Assembly (NCBI RefSeq): GCF_022637455.1
Contig: NZ_CP093341.1
Span: 3,782,001 to 3,846,000, forward strand
DNA length: 64,000 nucleotides
From: Lysobacter sp. S4-A87
GTDB taxonomy: Bacteria; Pseudomonadota; Gammaproteobacteria; Xanthomonadales; Xanthomonadaceae
Direction: 5' to 3'
How positions within the stretch are numbered: position 1 is the stretch's first letter; every line of letters begins with the position of its first letter. Positions 19,826-30,574 of the stretch are shown here, piece after piece. The position numbers were made by a program, and so were the translations under genes. The notes beneath the pieces were generated by a model. The model searched no databases, was not told the origin of the DNA, and was given only the letters and a program-made list of their open reading frames with translations.

Positions 19826-20707
19826 TTACGCCAGGCCGGCCTGCTTCATCACTTCGGCAGCGTAGTCCTCGACGACCTTCTCGATGCCTTCGCCGACGGC
19901 CAGGCGCTGCATGGTGACGACGTCGGCACCGGCAGCCTTGAGCACCTGCTCGACGGTCTGGTCGGTGTTGAGCACGTACGGCTGGCCGTACAGCGTGACC
20001 TCGTTGACGATCTTGGCGATCTTGCCGCTGATGATCTTCTCGAGGATCTCGGCCGGCTTGGCCTTGTCCTTGTCGGACATCTTGGCCAGCTCGATTTCCT
20101 TTTCCTTGGCCACGAACTCGGCCGGGACGTCGGACGCCTTGATGTGCGGCGGGTTCATTGCGGCAACGTGCATCGCGATGCCGCGGGCCAGTTCGGCGTC
20201 GCCGCCCTTGACCTCGACCAGCACGCCGATGCGGCCGCCGTGGACGTACGCGGCAACGTTGTTGGCGCTGTCGACACGGGCCAGGCGACGGACCTGCACG
20301 TTCTCGCCGACCTTGGAGATGACGGCGGCGCGGGTTTCCTCGACGGTGTCGCCGCCGGCAACCTTGGCCGACTTCAGTGCTTCGGCGTCGGCGGCGTCGG
20401 AGGCCAGGGCGGCCTTGGCGACGGCTTCGGTGAAGCCCAGGAAGTTGTCATCCTTGGCGACGAAGTCGGTCTCGGAGTTGATCTCGACCAGCACGGCCTT
20501 GCCGCCGTCCTGGGCAACCGCGATGCGGCCTTCGGCGGCGATGCGGCCGGCCTTCTTGTCGGCCTTGGCCAGACCCGACTTGCGCAGCCACTCGGCTGCC
20601 GTGTCGATGTCGCCGTTGTTCTCGACGAGTGCCTTCTTGCACTCCATCATGCCGGCGCCGGTGCGCTCGCGCAGTTCCTTGACGAGGGAAGCGGTGATTT
20701 CAGCCAT
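19826..20707 (-). CDS. tsf: Translation elongation factor Ts
   Basis: This 293-residue GDP-exchange factor for EF-Tu has the N-terminal UBA-like helix with the family signature ([20 protein letters not shown], then [16 protein letters not shown]). The core has [14 protein letters not shown] and [21 protein letters not shown] at 20707 is the conserved start ([13 protein letters not shown]); an upstream in-frame extension is not conserved. It is 150 bases downstream of rpsB, the usual co-transcribed pair. Confidence 0.96.
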   Translation of the reverse strand: MAEITASLVKELRERTGAGMMECKKALVENNGDIDTAAEWLRKSGLAKADKKAGRIAAEGRIAVAQDGGKAVLVEINSETDFVAKDDNFLGFTEAVAKAALASDAADAEALKSAKVAGGDTVEETRAAVISKVGENVQVRRLARVDSANNVAAYVHGGRIGVLVEVKGGDAELARGIAMHVAAMNPPHIKASDVPAEFVAKEKEIELAKMSDKDKAKPAEILEKIISGKIAKIVNEVTLYGQPYVLNTDQTVEQVLKAAGADVVTMQRLAVGEGIEKVVEDYAAEVMKQAGLA

Positions 20708-20857
20708 GGGGATTACCTCGGAATTCGTTGGATGTGCGGATGGCGCCAATAGTCACCCGGGCCATGGCTGGCTCGTGCGTGGCGCGTCCGCGAAACAATT
20801 TCGGTACGACCGGTGCGATGCGACCGCGCATGATCGCGCGGCCGCATGACGCGGGTC

Positions 20858-21682
20858 TTACTCGGCGGCGTCGGCCTTCTTGGCCGGTGCCTTCTTGGCC
20901 GGGGCGCGGCCACGCGGGGCCTTGCGCTCGGCGCCGTTCTCTTCGCCTTCGGCGGCGGCTTCGGCGAAGTCTTCCTCGCGCACGCCAGCCGGCGTCGGCG
21001 CAGCGGCCTTGCCTTCCAGCACGGCGTCGGCGGCGGCGCGGGCGTACAGCTGCACGGCGCGGATGGCGTCGTCGTTACCCGGGATGGCGTAGTCGACCAG
21101 GGCCGGATCGTAGTTGGTGTCGACGACGGCGATGACCGGGATGCCGAGCTTCTTGGCTTCCTTGATCGCGATGTCTTCGTGGCCGATGTCGATCACGAAC
21201 AGCGCGTCGGGCAGGCGGTTCATTTCCTTGATGCCGCCCAGCGAGGCTTCCAGCTTGTCGCGCTCACGGCGCAGGCCCAGCACTTCGTGCTTGACCAGCT
21301 TCTGGAAGGTGCCATCGGTCTCGGCCGCTTCCAGCTCCTTCAGGCGCTGCACCGACTGCTTGACGGTGCGGAAGTTGGTCAGCGTGCCGCCCAGCCAGCG
21401 CTGGGTCATGTACGGCATGTTGCAACGCTCGGCTTCTTCCTTGATCGACTCGCGCGCGCTGCGCTTGGTGCCGATGAACAGGATCATGCCGCGCTTCTGC
21501 GCGATACCCGAGATGAAGTTCATCGCGTCATTGAAGAGCGGAACGGTCTTCTCGAGGTTGATGATGTGGATCTTGCCGCGGGCGCCGAAGATGTACGGGC
21601 CCATCTTCGGGTTCCAGTAACGGGTCTGGTGGCCGAAGTGGACGCCTGCTTCGAGCATCTGGCGCATGGTGATCTGGGGCAT
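20858..21682 (-). CDS. rpsB: 30S ribosomal protein S2
   Basis: This 274-residue small-subunit protein begins [20 protein letters not shown] and contains [52 protein letters not shown] and [19 protein letters not shown]. The tail of about 45 residues is rich in Ala, Glu and Lys ([20 protein letters not shown]) and longer than in E. coli S2. It is followed by tsf. S2 represses its own operon in enterobacteria, but I cannot see the operator here. Confidence 0.96.
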   Translation of the reverse strand: MPQITMRQMLEAGVHFGHQTRYWNPKMGPYIFGARGKIHIINLEKTVPLFNDAMNFISGIAQKRGMILFIGTKRSARESIKEEAERCNMPYMTQRWLGGTLTNFRTVKQSVQRLKELEAAETDGTFQKLVKHEVLGLRRERDKLEASLGGIKEMNRLPDALFVIDIGHEDIAIKEAKKLGIPVIAVVDTNYDPALVDYAIPGNDDAIRAVQLYARAAADAVLEGKAAAPTPAGVREEDFAEAAAEGEENGAERKAPRGRAPAKKAPAKKADAAE

Positions 21683-22013
21683 TGCTTAACTCCAAGGCAG
21701 TGGAACCGGCCGCCGGGTAGGGTATGGCGGCTGCCCGCGGCAGGGCCGGGGGCGATGGTTCCGGGGTTGGGCCTCCCCGCTGCTTCCGTGACCGAACCAC
21801 ATGCGTCCTGGGACGTCATGCGGCACCCCGGCACGAAGGGTTGCAGCGGGTGTGTATTCGCCTGCCCGGGGCCTGCTGGCCCGGTTGCTGCGCCCGGCGT
21901 GGGCGGTTGGAAGGGCATGAAGGCCGACCAAGCCGCGGGATTGTAGCCGTAACGCTCTGTTGCGGGCAAGCTGGGGGTCGGTTGGACCCTGAACGGGCCG
22001 CAGATAGGCGATA
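21683..22013. other. Divergent intergenic region between rpsB and map
   Basis: These 331 bases carry the promoters and leader of the rpsB-tsf operon (leftward) and of map (rightward). The rpsB leader is probably long, as in other proteobacteria where S2 autoregulates. I find no unmistakable promoter, gene or repeat. Confidence 0.4.
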
Positions 22014-22799
22014 ATGGCGTCCATGGCCATCACCATCAAAACCCCCGAAGAGATCGAGAAGATGCGCGTCGCCGGCCGCCTGGCCGCCGAGGTCCTCCAG
22101 ATCGTCGCCCCGCATGTGAAGGCGGGCGTGACCACCGAGGAACTGGACCGCATCTGCCACGATCATATCGTCAACGTGCAGAAGGCAATCCCGGCCAACG
22201 TCGGCTACAAGGGATTCCCCAAGACCGTCTGCACCTCGGTCAACAACGTCATCTGCCACGGCATCCCGAGCCCGGGCAAGGTCCTCAAGGACGGCGACAT
22301 CGTCAATATCGATGTCACCGTCATCAAGGACGGCTGGCACGGTGACACCAGCCGCATGTACCTGGTCGGCGAGCCGTCGGTCATGGCAAAGCGCCTGGTC
22401 GACGTGACCCGCGAGGCGATGTTCCGCGGCATCCGCACCGTGCGGCCGGGCGCGACCCTGGGCGACATCGGTGCGGCGATCCAGCAGTTCGCCGAAGCTG
22501 AACGCTTCAGCGTGGTGCGCGAGTACTGTGGCCACGGCATCGGCCGGATCTACCACGAAGACCCGCAGGTGCTGCATTACGGCCGCGCCGGCGAGGGACT
22601 GGTGCTCAAGCCGGGCATGACCTTCACCATCGAACCGATGATCAACGAGGGCGCGCGCCACACCAAGCTGCTGCCCGACGGCTGGACCGTGGTCACCAAG
22701 GACCGCAAGCTCTCGGCGCAATGGGAGCACACGGTCGTGGTCACCGACGACGGCGTCGAGATCCTGACCCGCGTGCCCGGGGACGACAACGACCTATGA
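22014..22799 (+). CDS. map: Type I methionine aminopeptidase
   Basis: This 261-residue cytosolic metalloenzyme removes the initiator Met from nascent proteins. The ligand and catalytic pattern is complete: His in NVICHGIPS, Asp in GDIVNIDVTVIKDGWHGDTS, His in CGHGIGRIYHEDPQ, Glu in TFTIEPMIN and Glu in QWEHTVVVTDDGVE. ATG at 22014 or 22023 is possible; the second gives the more usual MAITIKTPEEIEKMR. The stop overlaps the glnD start (ATGA). It faces rpsB. Confidence 0.96.
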   Translation: MASMAITIKTPEEIEKMRVAGRLAAEVLQIVAPHVKAGVTTEELDRICHDHIVNVQKAIPANVGYKGFPKTVCTSVNNVICHGIPSPGKVLKDGDIVNIDVTVIKDGWHGDTSRMYLVGEPSVMAKRLVDVTREAMFRGIRTVRPGATLGDIGAAIQQFAEAERFSVVREYCGHGIGRIYHEDPQVLHYGRAGEGLVLKPGMTFTIEPMINEGARHTKLLPDGWTVVTKDRKLSAQWEHTVVVTDDGVEILTRVPGDDNDL

Positions 22800-25453
22800 C
22801 GTCTCCGGTCGCCGACGCCGGATCCGCCGGAGGATCCTCCGCGAGACCGGCGGCGCGACCGGCGGCGCAGGAGCCGGGCGACCAGGCGGTCGCCATCCGC
22901 AGTGCGCTGGCTGCAGTGAATGCCGGCCTGGCGCAACGTTTCGACAGCGACCCGGACGCCGACATCGATCGCCTGCTGCAGGCGCGAACCGGCGCGGTCG
23001 ACACCCAGGTGCGCGCCGCCTGGGCCAGCTGCCTGCCGGCGGATGCACCGCTGGCGCTGTTCGCCATCGGCGGCTATGGCCGCGGCGAACTGTTCCCGCA
23101 ATCGGACATCGACCTGCTCGTGCTCGCCGAGCCCGACGCCCAGGCCGAGCATGCCGAAGCACTGGCCGCGTTCGTTGCGTTGCTCTGGGATGCGGGCCTG
23201 CCGGTCGGCCACGCCGTGCGTTCGGCGGCGCAATGCACCCAGGCCGCCGCCGACATCACCGTGCTCACCGCGATGCTGGAGGCGCGCCCGCTGATCGCCG
23301 GCGTCGAGCACATGCATGCGCTGCAGGTCGCGACGGCGCCAAGCCAGGTGTGGCCGGCACGCGAGTTCTTCGGTGCCAAGCGCGAAGAGCTGCGCCTGCG
23401 CCACGCCCGCTATGACGACACCGCCGACAACCTCGAGCCGAACCTGAAAGAGGGGCCGGGCGGCCTGCGCGACGTGCAGACATTGCGCTGGATGGCGCTG
23501 CGCATCGTTGGCACCGGTGACCTGGAATCGCTGGTCGCGATCGGCCAGTTCGGCGCCGACGAGCTGGCCACGCTCGAGCGCGAACGCAAAGCCCTCTCGC
23601 GGCTGCGCTTCGGCCTGCACCTGGTCGCGGGCAAGCGCGAGGAGCGCCTGCGCTTCGATTACCAGAAGCTGCTCGCCGAACGCCTGGGGCATGTCGACAA
23701 CGCCGACAACCTCGCCGTCGAACAGATGATGCAGGGCTTCTACCGCAGCGCCGCGCTGGTGCTGCGCATCGGCGAACGGCTGCTGCAGCGCTTCGAGGAG
23801 CAGATCGAGGGCGAGACCGCACCGGTCGCCATCGACCACGCCTTCGAGCTGCGCCGCGATTACCTGGCCGCGCGCGATCCGCAGTGGCCGCGCGATGCCT
23901 ATGACGTGTTCGCGTTGTTCGCGGTATGGGCCGCGCACGATGCCATCCGCGGGCTGCACTCGCAGACGGCGCGCGCACTGGCCGAGTCGCTGTCGCGCGT
24001 GCCGGCGTTCCAGCAGGCCGAGCCGGCCCTGCGCGAACGCTTCATCGCCTTGCTGCGCGGCCCGCATCCGGTGCATGCGCTTGAGCGCATGGCCCGGCTG
24101 GGCGTGCTCGGGCGGTGGATCCCGGCGTTCGCCAAGGTCTCCGGGCGCATGCAGTTCGACCTGTTCCATGTCTTCACGGTCGACCAGCACACGCTGGCGG
24201 TGCTGCGCAATCTCGCGCGCTTCGCGTCGGGCATCGTCGACGAGCGCTTCAGCATCGCCCATGAAGTCTGGCCGCGCCTGCGCAAGCCGGAACTGCTGCT
24301 GCTTGCTGGCCTGTTCCACGACATCGCCAAGGGACGCGGCGGCGACCATTCCGAACTCGGTGCCGACGACGCGCGGATCTTCTGCAGCACGATAGGGTTG
24401 TCGCGCGCCGACACCGCGATGGTCGAATGGCTGGTGCGCCAGCACCTGCTGATGTCGGTGACCGCGCAGAAACAGGACATTGCCGACCCGGAAGTGATTC
24501 ATCGCTTTGCCGGCAAGGTCGCCGACCGCGACCACCTCGATCATCTCTACCTGCTGACCTGCGCCGACATCGCCGGTACGTCGCCAAAGTTGTGGAACGC
24601 GTGGAAGGATCGCCTGCTGGCCGATCTCTACACGGCCACGCGCCTGGCCCTGCGGCGCGGGCTCGAGCATCCGGTGGCCGGCGTGGAGCGCGCCACCGAG
24701 ACCCGCGATGCCGCACGCGCGATGCTGGCCACGCTCGGTTTCAGCGAGGACGAAGTCGATCAGCTCTACGAGCGCATGCCCGAGATCGGTTTCCAGCGCA
24801 GCCGCCCCGACCAGATCGCCTGGCAGGCGGCCTCGTTGCGCGGCGTGGCCGTGGGCGAGACGCGGGTTCGTGCGCGTGCGGTCGGCGAGCATGCCGGCGC
24901 ACTGGAAGTGTTCGTGCATTGCCAGGATCGCGACGGCCTGTTCGCCGCGATCGTGGCCACGCTCGATCGCCTTGGCCTGGCGATCCAGCAGGCGCGCGTG
25001 CTCGATGGCCCGCACGCGATGATCTTCGACAGCTTCGAAGTGGTGCCCATCGATCCGCGTTGCCCGCCGGGCATCGACGAGGTCGAGCACCGCCTGGCCG
25101 CGGTCCTCGATGGCCCGCTCGACCGCATCAAGCCGACCCGACGCACGCAGCCGCGCCACCTGCGGCATTTCCGCATCAACGCGCAGGTTGGCTTCGATAC
25201 CCTCGACGACGGTCGCTCGATGCTCAGCCTGGTCTGCACCGACCGGCCGGGCCTGCTGGCCGACGTCACACAGGCCATCCGCAGCCAGGGCCTGCGCGTG
25301 CATGACGCGCGCATCGCCACCTTCGGCGAGCGCGCCGAGGACGTGTTCCAGCTCACCAGTACCCAACCCGACGGGCGCGACGGCGCGCTCGATCAAACGC
25401 AACAGGAGGCCCTGCGCGATGCGCTGCTGGCCTGCCTCGAAGGAGATCGTTGA
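22796..25453 (+). CDS. glnD: Bifunctional PII uridylyltransferase / uridylyl-removing enzyme
   Basis: This 885-residue enzyme uridylylates PII when glutamine is low and deuridylylates it when glutamine is high, and so sets nitrogen assimilation. Domains in order are a nucleotidyltransferase ([20 protein letters not shown], about 80-100), a central linker ([15 protein letters not shown]), an HD hydrolase ([18 protein letters not shown]) and two C-terminal ACT domains ([17 protein letters not shown] and [15 protein letters not shown]). The start at 22796 overlaps the map stop. Another frame is open upstream but lies inside map. Length is normal. Confidence 0.95.
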   Translation: MTSPVADAGSAGGSSARPAARPAAQEPGDQAVAIRSALAAVNAGLAQRFDSDPDADIDRLLQARTGAVDTQVRAAWASCLPADAPLALFAIGGYGRGELFPQSDIDLLVLAEPDAQAEHAEALAAFVALLWDAGLPVGHAVRSAAQCTQAAADITVLTAMLEARPLIAGVEHMHALQVATAPSQVWPAREFFGAKREELRLRHARYDDTADNLEPNLKEGPGGLRDVQTLRWMALRIVGTGDLESLVAIGQFGADELATLERERKALSRLRFGLHLVAGKREERLRFDYQKLLAERLGHVDNADNLAVEQMMQGFYRSAALVLRIGERLLQRFEEQIEGETAPVAIDHAFELRRDYLAARDPQWPRDAYDVFALFAVWAAHDAIRGLHSQTARALAESLSRVPAFQQAEPALRERFIALLRGPHPVHALERMARLGVLGRWIPAFAKVSGRMQFDLFHVFTVDQHTLAVLRNLARFASGIVDERFSIAHEVWPRLRKPELLLLAGLFHDIAKGRGGDHSELGADDARIFCSTIGLSRADTAMVEWLVRQHLLMSVTAQKQDIADPEVIHRFAGKVADRDHLDHLYLLTCADIAGTSPKLWNAWKDRLLADLYTATRLALRRGLEHPVAGVERATETRDAARAMLATLGFSEDEVDQLYERMPEIGFQRSRPDQIAWQAASLRGVAVGETRVRARAVGEHAGALEVFVHCQDRDGLFAAIVATLDRLGLAIQQARVLDGPHAMIFDSFEVVPIDPRCPPGIDEVEHRLAAVLDGPLDRIKPTRRTQPRHLRHFRINAQVGFDTLDDGRSMLSLVCTDRPGLLADVTQAIRSQGLRVHDARIATFGERAEDVFQLTSTQPDGRDGALDQTQQEALRDALLACLEGDR

Positions 25454-26361
25454 TGAGTTCCGAGAAGAAGCCCACCCGCAAGTCCGTCCGCAAGACCGTG
25501 CGCAAGAAGGCCGCGCCGAAGGGCCCGGGCGTCGATGAACTGAAGTTCATGATCGACAGCGCCTTCGAGCGCCGGGCCATGCTGACTCCCGACGAGCTCG
25601 AAGGCTCGACGCGACCGACCGTCGAGCGCGTGATCTCGGGCCTGGAAAGCGGCGAGTTCCGCGTCGCCGAGCCGGACGGCAAGGGCGGCTGGACGGTCAA
25701 CGAGTGGTTGAAGAAGGCCGTGCTGCTGTACTTCCGCGTCAACGACATGCAGCTGGTGGAAGGTTATCCGGCGCCGTTCTGGGACAAGGTCCCGGCACGC
25801 TTCGAAGGGTTTGGCGAGGCCGATTTCCGCAAGCTCGGCGCACGCGTGGTGCCCGGTGCGATCGCCCGACGCGGTGCCCATATCGGCAAGGACGTGGTGC
25901 TGATGCCGAGCTTCGTCAACATCGGCGCGCACGTCGGCGAGGGCACGATGGTCGACACCTGGGCCACGGTGGGCTCGTGCGCGCAGGTCGGCAAGCATTG
26001 CCACCTGTCCGGCGGTGCCGGCATTGGCGGCGTGCTGGAGCCGCTGCAGGCGTCGCCGACGATCATCGAGGACCACTGCTTCATCGGTGCCCGTTCGGAA
26101 GTCGTCGAAGGCTTCGTTGTCGGCCATCACAGCGTGATCGGCATGGGTGTGTTCCTTGGCCAGAGCACGCGCGTGTACAACCGCGCCACCGGCGAGGTCA
26201 CCTATGGCTATGTGCCGCCGTACAGCGTGGTCGTGTCCGGGCAACTGCCGGCCAAGGACGGTTCGCATTCGCTGTACTGCGCGGTGATCGTCAAGCAGGT
26301 CGACGCCAAGACGCTGTCGAAGACCAGCATCAACGAACTGCTACGCGGGCTGGCGGACTGA
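25453..26361 (+). CDS. dapD: 2,3,4,5-tetrahydropyridine-2,6-dicarboxylate N-succinyltransferase
   Basis: This 302-residue trimeric left-handed beta-helix enzyme of the succinylase branch of lysine/diaminopimelate synthesis uses succinyl-CoA. Hexapeptide repeats are visible ([58 protein letters not shown]), with the [15 protein letters not shown] region near the end. A Lys/Arg-rich N-terminal stretch of about 25 residues ([17 protein letters not shown]) is longer than in E. coli DapD. Start overlaps the glnD stop (TGATG) after an AGGAG ribosome site. Confidence 0.95.
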   Translation: MSSEKKPTRKSVRKTVRKKAAPKGPGVDELKFMIDSAFERRAMLTPDELEGSTRPTVERVISGLESGEFRVAEPDGKGGWTVNEWLKKAVLLYFRVNDMQLVEGYPAPFWDKVPARFEGFGEADFRKLGARVVPGAIARRGAHIGKDVVLMPSFVNIGAHVGEGTMVDTWATVGSCAQVGKHCHLSGGAGIGGVLEPLQASPTIIEDHCFIGARSEVVEGFVVGHHSVIGMGVFLGQSTRVYNRATGEVTYGYVPPYSVVVSGQLPAKDGSHSLYCAVIVKQVDAKTLSKTSINELLRGLAD

Positions 26362-26362
26362 A

Positions 26363-26728
26363 ATGACCACCCTCTACGGCCTCAACAACTGCGACACCTG
26401 CAAGAAGGCCCGCAAGTGGCTCGACCGGTTCGGTCTGGGCTATGCCTTCGTCGACTACCGCGACGAGCGCCAGTCCCCTGACACGCTGGTCGCCTGGAAG
26501 GAACAGCTGGGCGGATGGGACGCGATGATCAACAAATCGTCCACCACCTGGCGCGCGCTGCCCGAGAATCGCAAGACGCCGGGTTCCGACGCCGAATGGA
26601 AGTTGCTGCTGAAGGAATACCCGCAGCTGATCCGTCGTCCGCTGGTGATCACCGACGACGGCAAGGTCAGCCAGGGCTTCAGCGACAACGGCTTCAAGCA
26701 GCGCTTCGGAGTCGGCGCGCTGGGATGA
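26363..26728 (+). CDS. yffB: ArsC/Spx-family thioredoxin-fold protein (YffB-like)
   Basis: This 121-residue ArsC-like protein has the N-terminal redox motif [12 protein letters not shown] and the family segments [26 protein letters not shown] and [18 protein letters not shown]. It has no arsenate operon around it, so arsenic reduction is unlikely. yffB genes habitually lie beside dapE, as here, but their role is not established. It starts one base after dapD and overlaps dapE (ATGA). Confidence 0.85.
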   Translation: MTTLYGLNNCDTCKKARKWLDRFGLGYAFVDYRDERQSPDTLVAWKEQLGGWDAMINKSSTTWRALPENRKTPGSDAEWKLLLKEYPQLIRRPLVITDDGKVSQGFSDNGFKQRFGVGALG

Positions 26729-27864
26729 ATGGCATGAGCGACGTACTCGACTTCACCTGCGATCTCATCGCCCGTGCCTCGGTCACGCCGCACGACGCCG
26801 ACTGCCAGTCGGTGATCGCCCAGCGCCTGCTGGCGGCCGGATTCCGTTGCGAACACCTGCACTACGGCGACGTCGACAACCTGTGGGCCGTGCACGGCAG
26901 TGACGGGCCGACCCTGGTGCTGCTGGGCCACACCGACGTAGTGCCACCCGGTCCGCGCGATGCCTGGGGCAGCGATCCGTTCCTCCCCGAGATCCGCGAC
27001 GGCGTGCTGTACGGACGCGGTGCCGCCGACATGAAGGGCAGCGTTGCCGCGTTCGTGGTCGCGCTCGAGCGCTTCGTCGCCAGCCATCCCGACCATCCGG
27101 GCCGGATCGCGCTGCTGCTGACCTCCGACGAGGAAGGCGACGCCATCGATGGCGTGCGCCGCGTCGCCGAGACCTTCCGTGAGCGCGGTGAGCGCCTCGA
27201 CTGGTGCATCACCGGCGAACCGTCATCGATGGCCAAGCTGGGCGACCTGCTGCGCGTTGGCCGTCGCGGCACGCTGTCGGCGACGCTGACGGTGCGCGGC
27301 GTGCAGGGCCATGTCGCGTATCCGGACAAGGCGCGCAACCCGATCCACCAGGCCATGCCGGCCCTGGCCGAACTGACGGCGCGGCGCTGGGACGACGGCT
27401 ACGAGACGTTCCCGCCGACCAGCCTGCAGATCAGCAACATCCACTCCGGCACCGGTGCCAACAACGTCATTCCCGGCGAGCTCGAAGTGCTGTTCAACTT
27501 GCGCTTCAATCCCAGCTGGAGTGCGGCGCAGCTGGAGCAGGAATGCGAAGCGGTGCTGCGCCGGCACGGGCTGGAGTTCGATGTGCGCTGGCATCGTGGC
27601 GGCGAGCCGTTCTACACGCCTGAAGGCCCGCTGCGCGCAGCCGCGCGCGATGTGCTGGGCCAGTACTGCGGTGCCGCGCCGGAGGAAAGCACCGGCGGCG
27701 GAACGTCCGACGCGCGTTTCATCGCACCGCTGGGCGCGCAGTGCATCGAGATCGGGCCGGTGAATGCCAGCATCCACAAGGTCGACGAGCATGTGTCGGT
27801 GGCCGATCTGGAGGCGCTGCCGGATCTGTACCAGGCGCTGATCGAGCGGATGCTGCTGCGCTGA
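26725..27864 (+). CDS. dapE: Succinyl-diaminopimelate desuccinylase
   Basis: This 379-residue di-zinc M20-family amidohydrolase releases LL-diaminopimelate for lysine and peptidoglycan. Metal and catalytic residues are visible: [20 protein letters not shown] (His and Asp), [14 protein letters not shown] (bridging Asp), [13 protein letters not shown] (catalytic and metal Glu) and the C-terminal [13 protein letters not shown]. The dimerisation domain begins around [23 protein letters not shown] at 26725 overlaps yffB; an internal ATG at 26734 (MSDVLDFTC) is also plausible. It completes the dap cluster. Confidence 0.95.
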   Translation: MNGMSDVLDFTCDLIARASVTPHDADCQSVIAQRLLAAGFRCEHLHYGDVDNLWAVHGSDGPTLVLLGHTDVVPPGPRDAWGSDPFLPEIRDGVLYGRGAADMKGSVAAFVVALERFVASHPDHPGRIALLLTSDEEGDAIDGVRRVAETFRERGERLDWCITGEPSSMAKLGDLLRVGRRGTLSATLTVRGVQGHVAYPDKARNPIHQAMPALAELTARRWDDGYETFPPTSLQISNIHSGTGANNVIPGELEVLFNLRFNPSWSAAQLEQECEAVLRRHGLEFDVRWHRGGEPFYTPEGPLRAAARDVLGQYCGAAPEESTGGGTSDARFIAPLGAQCIEIGPVNASIHKVDEHVSVADLEALPDLYQALIERMLLR

Positions 27865-27881
27865 CAGCACTCACCCCGACG

Positions 27882-27903
27882 CCTCTCCCGCAAGCGGGAG
27901 AGG
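27882..27903. terminator. Hairpin between convergent dapE and the acylase gene
   Basis: A 9-bp stem CCTCTCCCG / CGGGAGAGG with loop CAAG lies 18 bases after dapE. There is no T-run. Its symmetry and position between convergent genes suit a bidirectional terminator or REP-like element. Confidence 0.5.
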
Positions 27904-27924
27904 GGCTCTGCAGCTCGGGAACCC

Positions 27925-30276
27925 TTACCGCGGCGACAGCTTCAGCGTATGCCGCGTCTCACCGGGCAGGAACGACGTCGGCCGGCCATGCACCCAGTCG
28001 TCATGACCGGCACCCCAGAACGGCGACATCAGGTGGCCGCTCTGTCCGCCCGGCATGTGGATGATGCCGTCGGCCTCGTGGCCCGGTGAAACCACCATGC
28101 GTTCGGACGCGCCGAAGTTCGGGCCCTGCACGCGCGGCATGCCGCTGTCGCCGGGCAACTCATCGGCCACCATGCACAGCGCCGGCTTGGCGAAGGCGGG
28201 CAGGGCGCGACTGAGCGGATGGCAGATCTTCGCGGTGTTGCGCTCGCCCCAGCTGCGCTGCGCGATCGGGCCCTTCTCCTGCAACTTGTCTCGCACTTCA
28301 AGCGCGGCATCCTCGAACAGCGCGTCCCACGATGCGAACCGGCGCGGCAGCAGGTTCGCCGGACGCTGGGTCACCAGCGGCCAGGCCACGCCTTCGAAGT
28401 GCGACAGGTTGGGCATCTGGAAGTCCTTGCCCAGCGCCGCCTGTGCCGGCGCGGTCAGGCCATCGAGCAGGCGATCGTGCACAGCCAGGCGCCAGGCGCG
28501 CACGACCCGGTAGCTCACCGAGTCGGTGCTGGCGTGGCCTTGCCAGGTCGGCGATGCCGCGGCGAGTTCGTGCAGCGCCGGTGACTTGTCCGAAGCCCCC
28601 GCGTCGCGCAGCAACTGCCACCAGCGGGTCAGGAACAGCGCGCGGTCGTCGAGCTGGATCGCCAGCAGGTCGCGCTCGCTGAAACGTTCCCGGGCAAACA
28701 GGTCGTCGCGAATCTGCCGCGCACGCGCGCCGTTGGCGTAGCCGCCGTCGCCGACGCGGGTGAGCAGTGCACCGTCGACGACGCGGGCGTTGGCAGACCA
28801 CATGCGCTGCACCGTGCCGGCCGGAAGGGCGATGCCCGATGCGGTGGTGATCGGCCACGGCGCACAGGTTGCCGCTTCGCTGACGGTGGTCGCCGTGCAG
28901 CTGGCCTGGCGCAGCGGCACCGGTCCGAGCAGGCGCCAGGTGATGCGGCCGTCGCGACCGCCGATGGCGAGGTTCTGTCCGGGGATCGCGGTGTGGTCGG
29001 CCATCTGCAACGCATCGTCGAGCGAGTTGGCGTGCAGGAAGTTCGCAAGTCCGATGTTCATCGAACCGGGCTGGTGCGCGACCCAGCGCAGGGCCAGGCC
29101 GCTGCCATCGGGCTGGCGGAACAGGATCGGGCCCCAGGCGGTTTCGTCCACCGGGAATTCGACATCGGCCTGGCCGGCGACACGGATGCGTTCGACGTGA
29201 CGGGTCACGCCCGCGCAGGGTTCGGCGCAGGCCGGCTGGCGCTGCCAGTCGAGCCAGTCGCCGTAGCTGTTGGTGAAGCCCCAGGCCACCTGGCCATTGC
29301 TGCCGACCACCAGCGCCGGCAGGCCGGGCAGGGTGAAGCCGGTGGCGTCGACGTGGCCGCCGACGGCGCGCGTGTCCGGGTAGCGCAGGCGTGCGCGGAA
29401 CCAGATGTTCGGCGCGCGCAGGCCCAGGTGCATGTCGTCGGCGACGATGGCGCGGCCGTCAGCGGTGAGCTGGCCGGAGACGGCGAAGTTGTTGCTGCCC
29501 ACGTCCGAGCGCTCGGGCACATTGGCCGGACGGTCGCTGGCGGATGGCATCGGCAGCGTCCGCAGGTCGAGCGTGGCCGCGTCGGGCAGGGTGGCGTCGC
29601 CGCGCGGCCTGCCGGCCAGCGGTGCATCCCAGCTGCTGCCGTCGTGGTCGAGCAGCGTGTACAGCGCTGCCGGCACGTGCGGCTTGAGCCTCCACATCGC
29701 CAGTTCGCGGGCGTTGCTGGCGTCCTGCAGGTCGAAGTACATGGCGTAGCCGGCCAGCGCCGAGTCTTCCAGGCGCCACGGCTCAGGCTGCGTGCGCAGC
29801 AGCAGGTAAGGCCACGGGCGCACCTTCAGAGCGGCCACCCCGGCATTGACGCCATCGACATAGGCCTGCGCCATCGGTCGCTTGTCGCCCAGGATTGCAT
29901 CGAGGTGGGCCGTCACGCGTGCGCGCATGCGGTGCACGCGACGCTGCTTGTCGGTATCGATTGCGGCCGCGCCGAACAGCGCCGACAGTTCGCCGGCCGA
30001 GGCGCGGCGCAGCAGGTCCATCTCGAAGTAGCGTTCCTGGCCATGGATGTAGCCGAGCGCGCGCATCGCATCGGTTTCATTGGCGGCATCGACGGTGACC
30101 ACGCCGAGCGCATCGCGCTGGATCGAAACCGGTGCCGACAGGCCGGGCAGGGCGAGTTCGCCGTCCAGGCTCGGCAGGCTGCCGCGCATCAGCCACCAGA
30201 TCGCCAGCGCGACTGCCACCAGCAACAGCAGCAGCACGAGCAGGCTGCGTTTGATCAGTTTCTTCATGGTCCCCAT
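27925..30276 (-). CDS. Penicillin acylase-family Ntn-hydrolase
   Basis: This ~783-residue envelope enzyme has an N-terminal membrane anchor or signal (LLVLLLLLVAVALAIWWLM). An alpha chain starts around ISIQRDALGVVTVDA-type sequence and contains ALGYIHGQERYFEMDLLRR. After the self-cleavage point, the beta chain begins at the nucleophile Ser in GSNNFAVSGQLTADGRAIVA, near residue 260. GANSWP-like Ntn features are replaced by GWGF-type text (NGQVAWGFTNSYGD). Relatives cleave penicillin G, aculeacin or acyl-homoserine lactones, so quorum-signal degradation is possible but not shown. ATG at 30267 is an alternative start. Confidence 0.88.
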   Translation of the reverse strand: MGTMKKLIKRSLLVLLLLLVAVALAIWWLMRGSLPSLDGELALPGLSAPVSIQRDALGVVTVDAANETDAMRALGYIHGQERYFEMDLLRRASAGELSALFGAAAIDTDKQRRVHRMRARVTAHLDAILGDKRPMAQAYVDGVNAGVAALKVRPWPYLLLRTQPEPWRLEDSALAGYAMYFDLQDASNARELAMWRLKPHVPAALYTLLDHDGSSWDAPLAGRPRGDATLPDAATLDLRTLPMPSASDRPANVPERSDVGSNNFAVSGQLTADGRAIVADDMHLGLRAPNIWFRARLRYPDTRAVGGHVDATGFTLPGLPALVVGSNGQVAWGFTNSYGDWLDWQRQPACAEPCAGVTRHVERIRVAGQADVEFPVDETAWGPILFRQPDGSGLALRWVAHQPGSMNIGLANFLHANSLDDALQMADHTAIPGQNLAIGGRDGRITWRLLGPVPLRQASCTATTVSEAATCAPWPITTASGIALPAGTVQRMWSANARVVDGALLTRVGDGGYANGARARQIRDDLFARERFSERDLLAIQLDDRALFLTRWWQLLRDAGASDKSPALHELAAASPTWQGHASTDSVSYRVVRAWRLAVHDRLLDGLTAPAQAALGKDFQMPNLSHFEGVAWPLVTQRPANLLPRRFASWDALFEDAALEVRDKLQEKGPIAQRSWGERNTAKICHPLSRALPAFAKPALCMVADELPGDSGMPRVQGPNFGASERMVVSPGHEADGIIHMPGGQSGHLMSPFWGAGHDDWVHGRPTSFLPGETRHTLKLSPR

Positions 30277-30399
30277 CGATGGTCTTGTTTCCCCGGCCTA
30301 GTTTGAGCGCAATTGGGTCATGCCGGGAGGCCCGGCGGGGGCGGGGCCCAAAAGGGGGAGGGGCTTGCAAGTGGCCACGACCTGACGCAGGATCGACCC
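30277..30399. other. Intergenic region between the acylase gene and the asnB leader
   Basis: Divergent promoters for the acylase gene (leftward) and the asnB leader (rightward) should lie here. The stretch is very G-rich around 30322-30362. I do not see a clear pair of promoter hexamers. Confidence 0.35.
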
Positions 30400-30519
30400 A
30401 TGACTTCCGTCCAGGCCCTCGCCCACGCCCGCAACGCCGCACTCCGCGGCGGCGCTCCCGTGGCCGGCCTGAACAATAACAATCGCAATAACGCCAGCCA
30501 CCCGCGGGCCGGCGATTAG
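30400..30519 (+). CDS. Asn-rich leader peptide of asnB
   Basis: This is a 39-codon frame, ATG at 30400 to TAG at 30517-30519, with a ribosome site (AGGA at 30389-30392, seven bases before the ATG). Codons 25-31 read AAC AAT AAC AAT CGC AAT AAC, so six of seven encode asparagine (NNNNRNN). A seventh Asn is at codon 12. It ends 28 bases before a terminator hairpin that precedes asnB. The position, length and codon run match classical leader peptides of amino-acid operons, in which scarcity of the charged tRNA stalls the ribosome. Translation of the peptide is inferred. Confidence 0.85.
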   Translation: MTSVQALAHARNAALRGGAPVAGLNNNNRNNASHPRAGD

Positions 30520-30574
30520 CGCGCGCAAGACACGCTAACTCGCTCACGAAGCCCGCGCCAAAAGCGCGGGCTTC
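30463..30574 (+). promoter_or_regulatory. Asparagine-responsive transcription attenuator of asnB
   Basis: Three competing pairings can be drawn. Segment 1 (30463-30471) pairs with segment 2 (30505-30513) in 9 bp and encloses the Asn codons. Segment 2 (30503-30509) alternatively pairs with segment 3 (30551-30557) in 7 all-GC pairs. Segment 3 pairs with segment 4 to form the terminator (30548-30558 with 30564-30574). A ribosome stalled on the Asn codons (30472-30492) would cover segment 1, free segment 2 to take segment 3, and let transcription reach asnB. With ample Asn-tRNA the ribosome reaches the stop codon, covers segment 2, and the terminator forms. Confidence 0.82.
30548..30574 (+). terminator. 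Attenuator terminator upstream of asnB
   Basis: An 11-bp stem (30548-30558 with 30564-30574, loop CAAAA) is followed by the T-rich TTCGTTTCT. It lies 48 bases before the asnB start and is the conditional stop of the leader. Confidence 0.88.

Noticed and set aside
22577-25402. A 941-codon open frame on the minus strand opposite glnD
   Set aside because: It mirrors glnD codon structure, has no recognisable domain and no ribosome site, and would overlap a certain essential gene.
26363-26728. Arsenate reductase assignment
   Set aside because: The fold matches ArsC but there is no arsenic operon, and the position in the dap cluster fits the YffB subgroup better.
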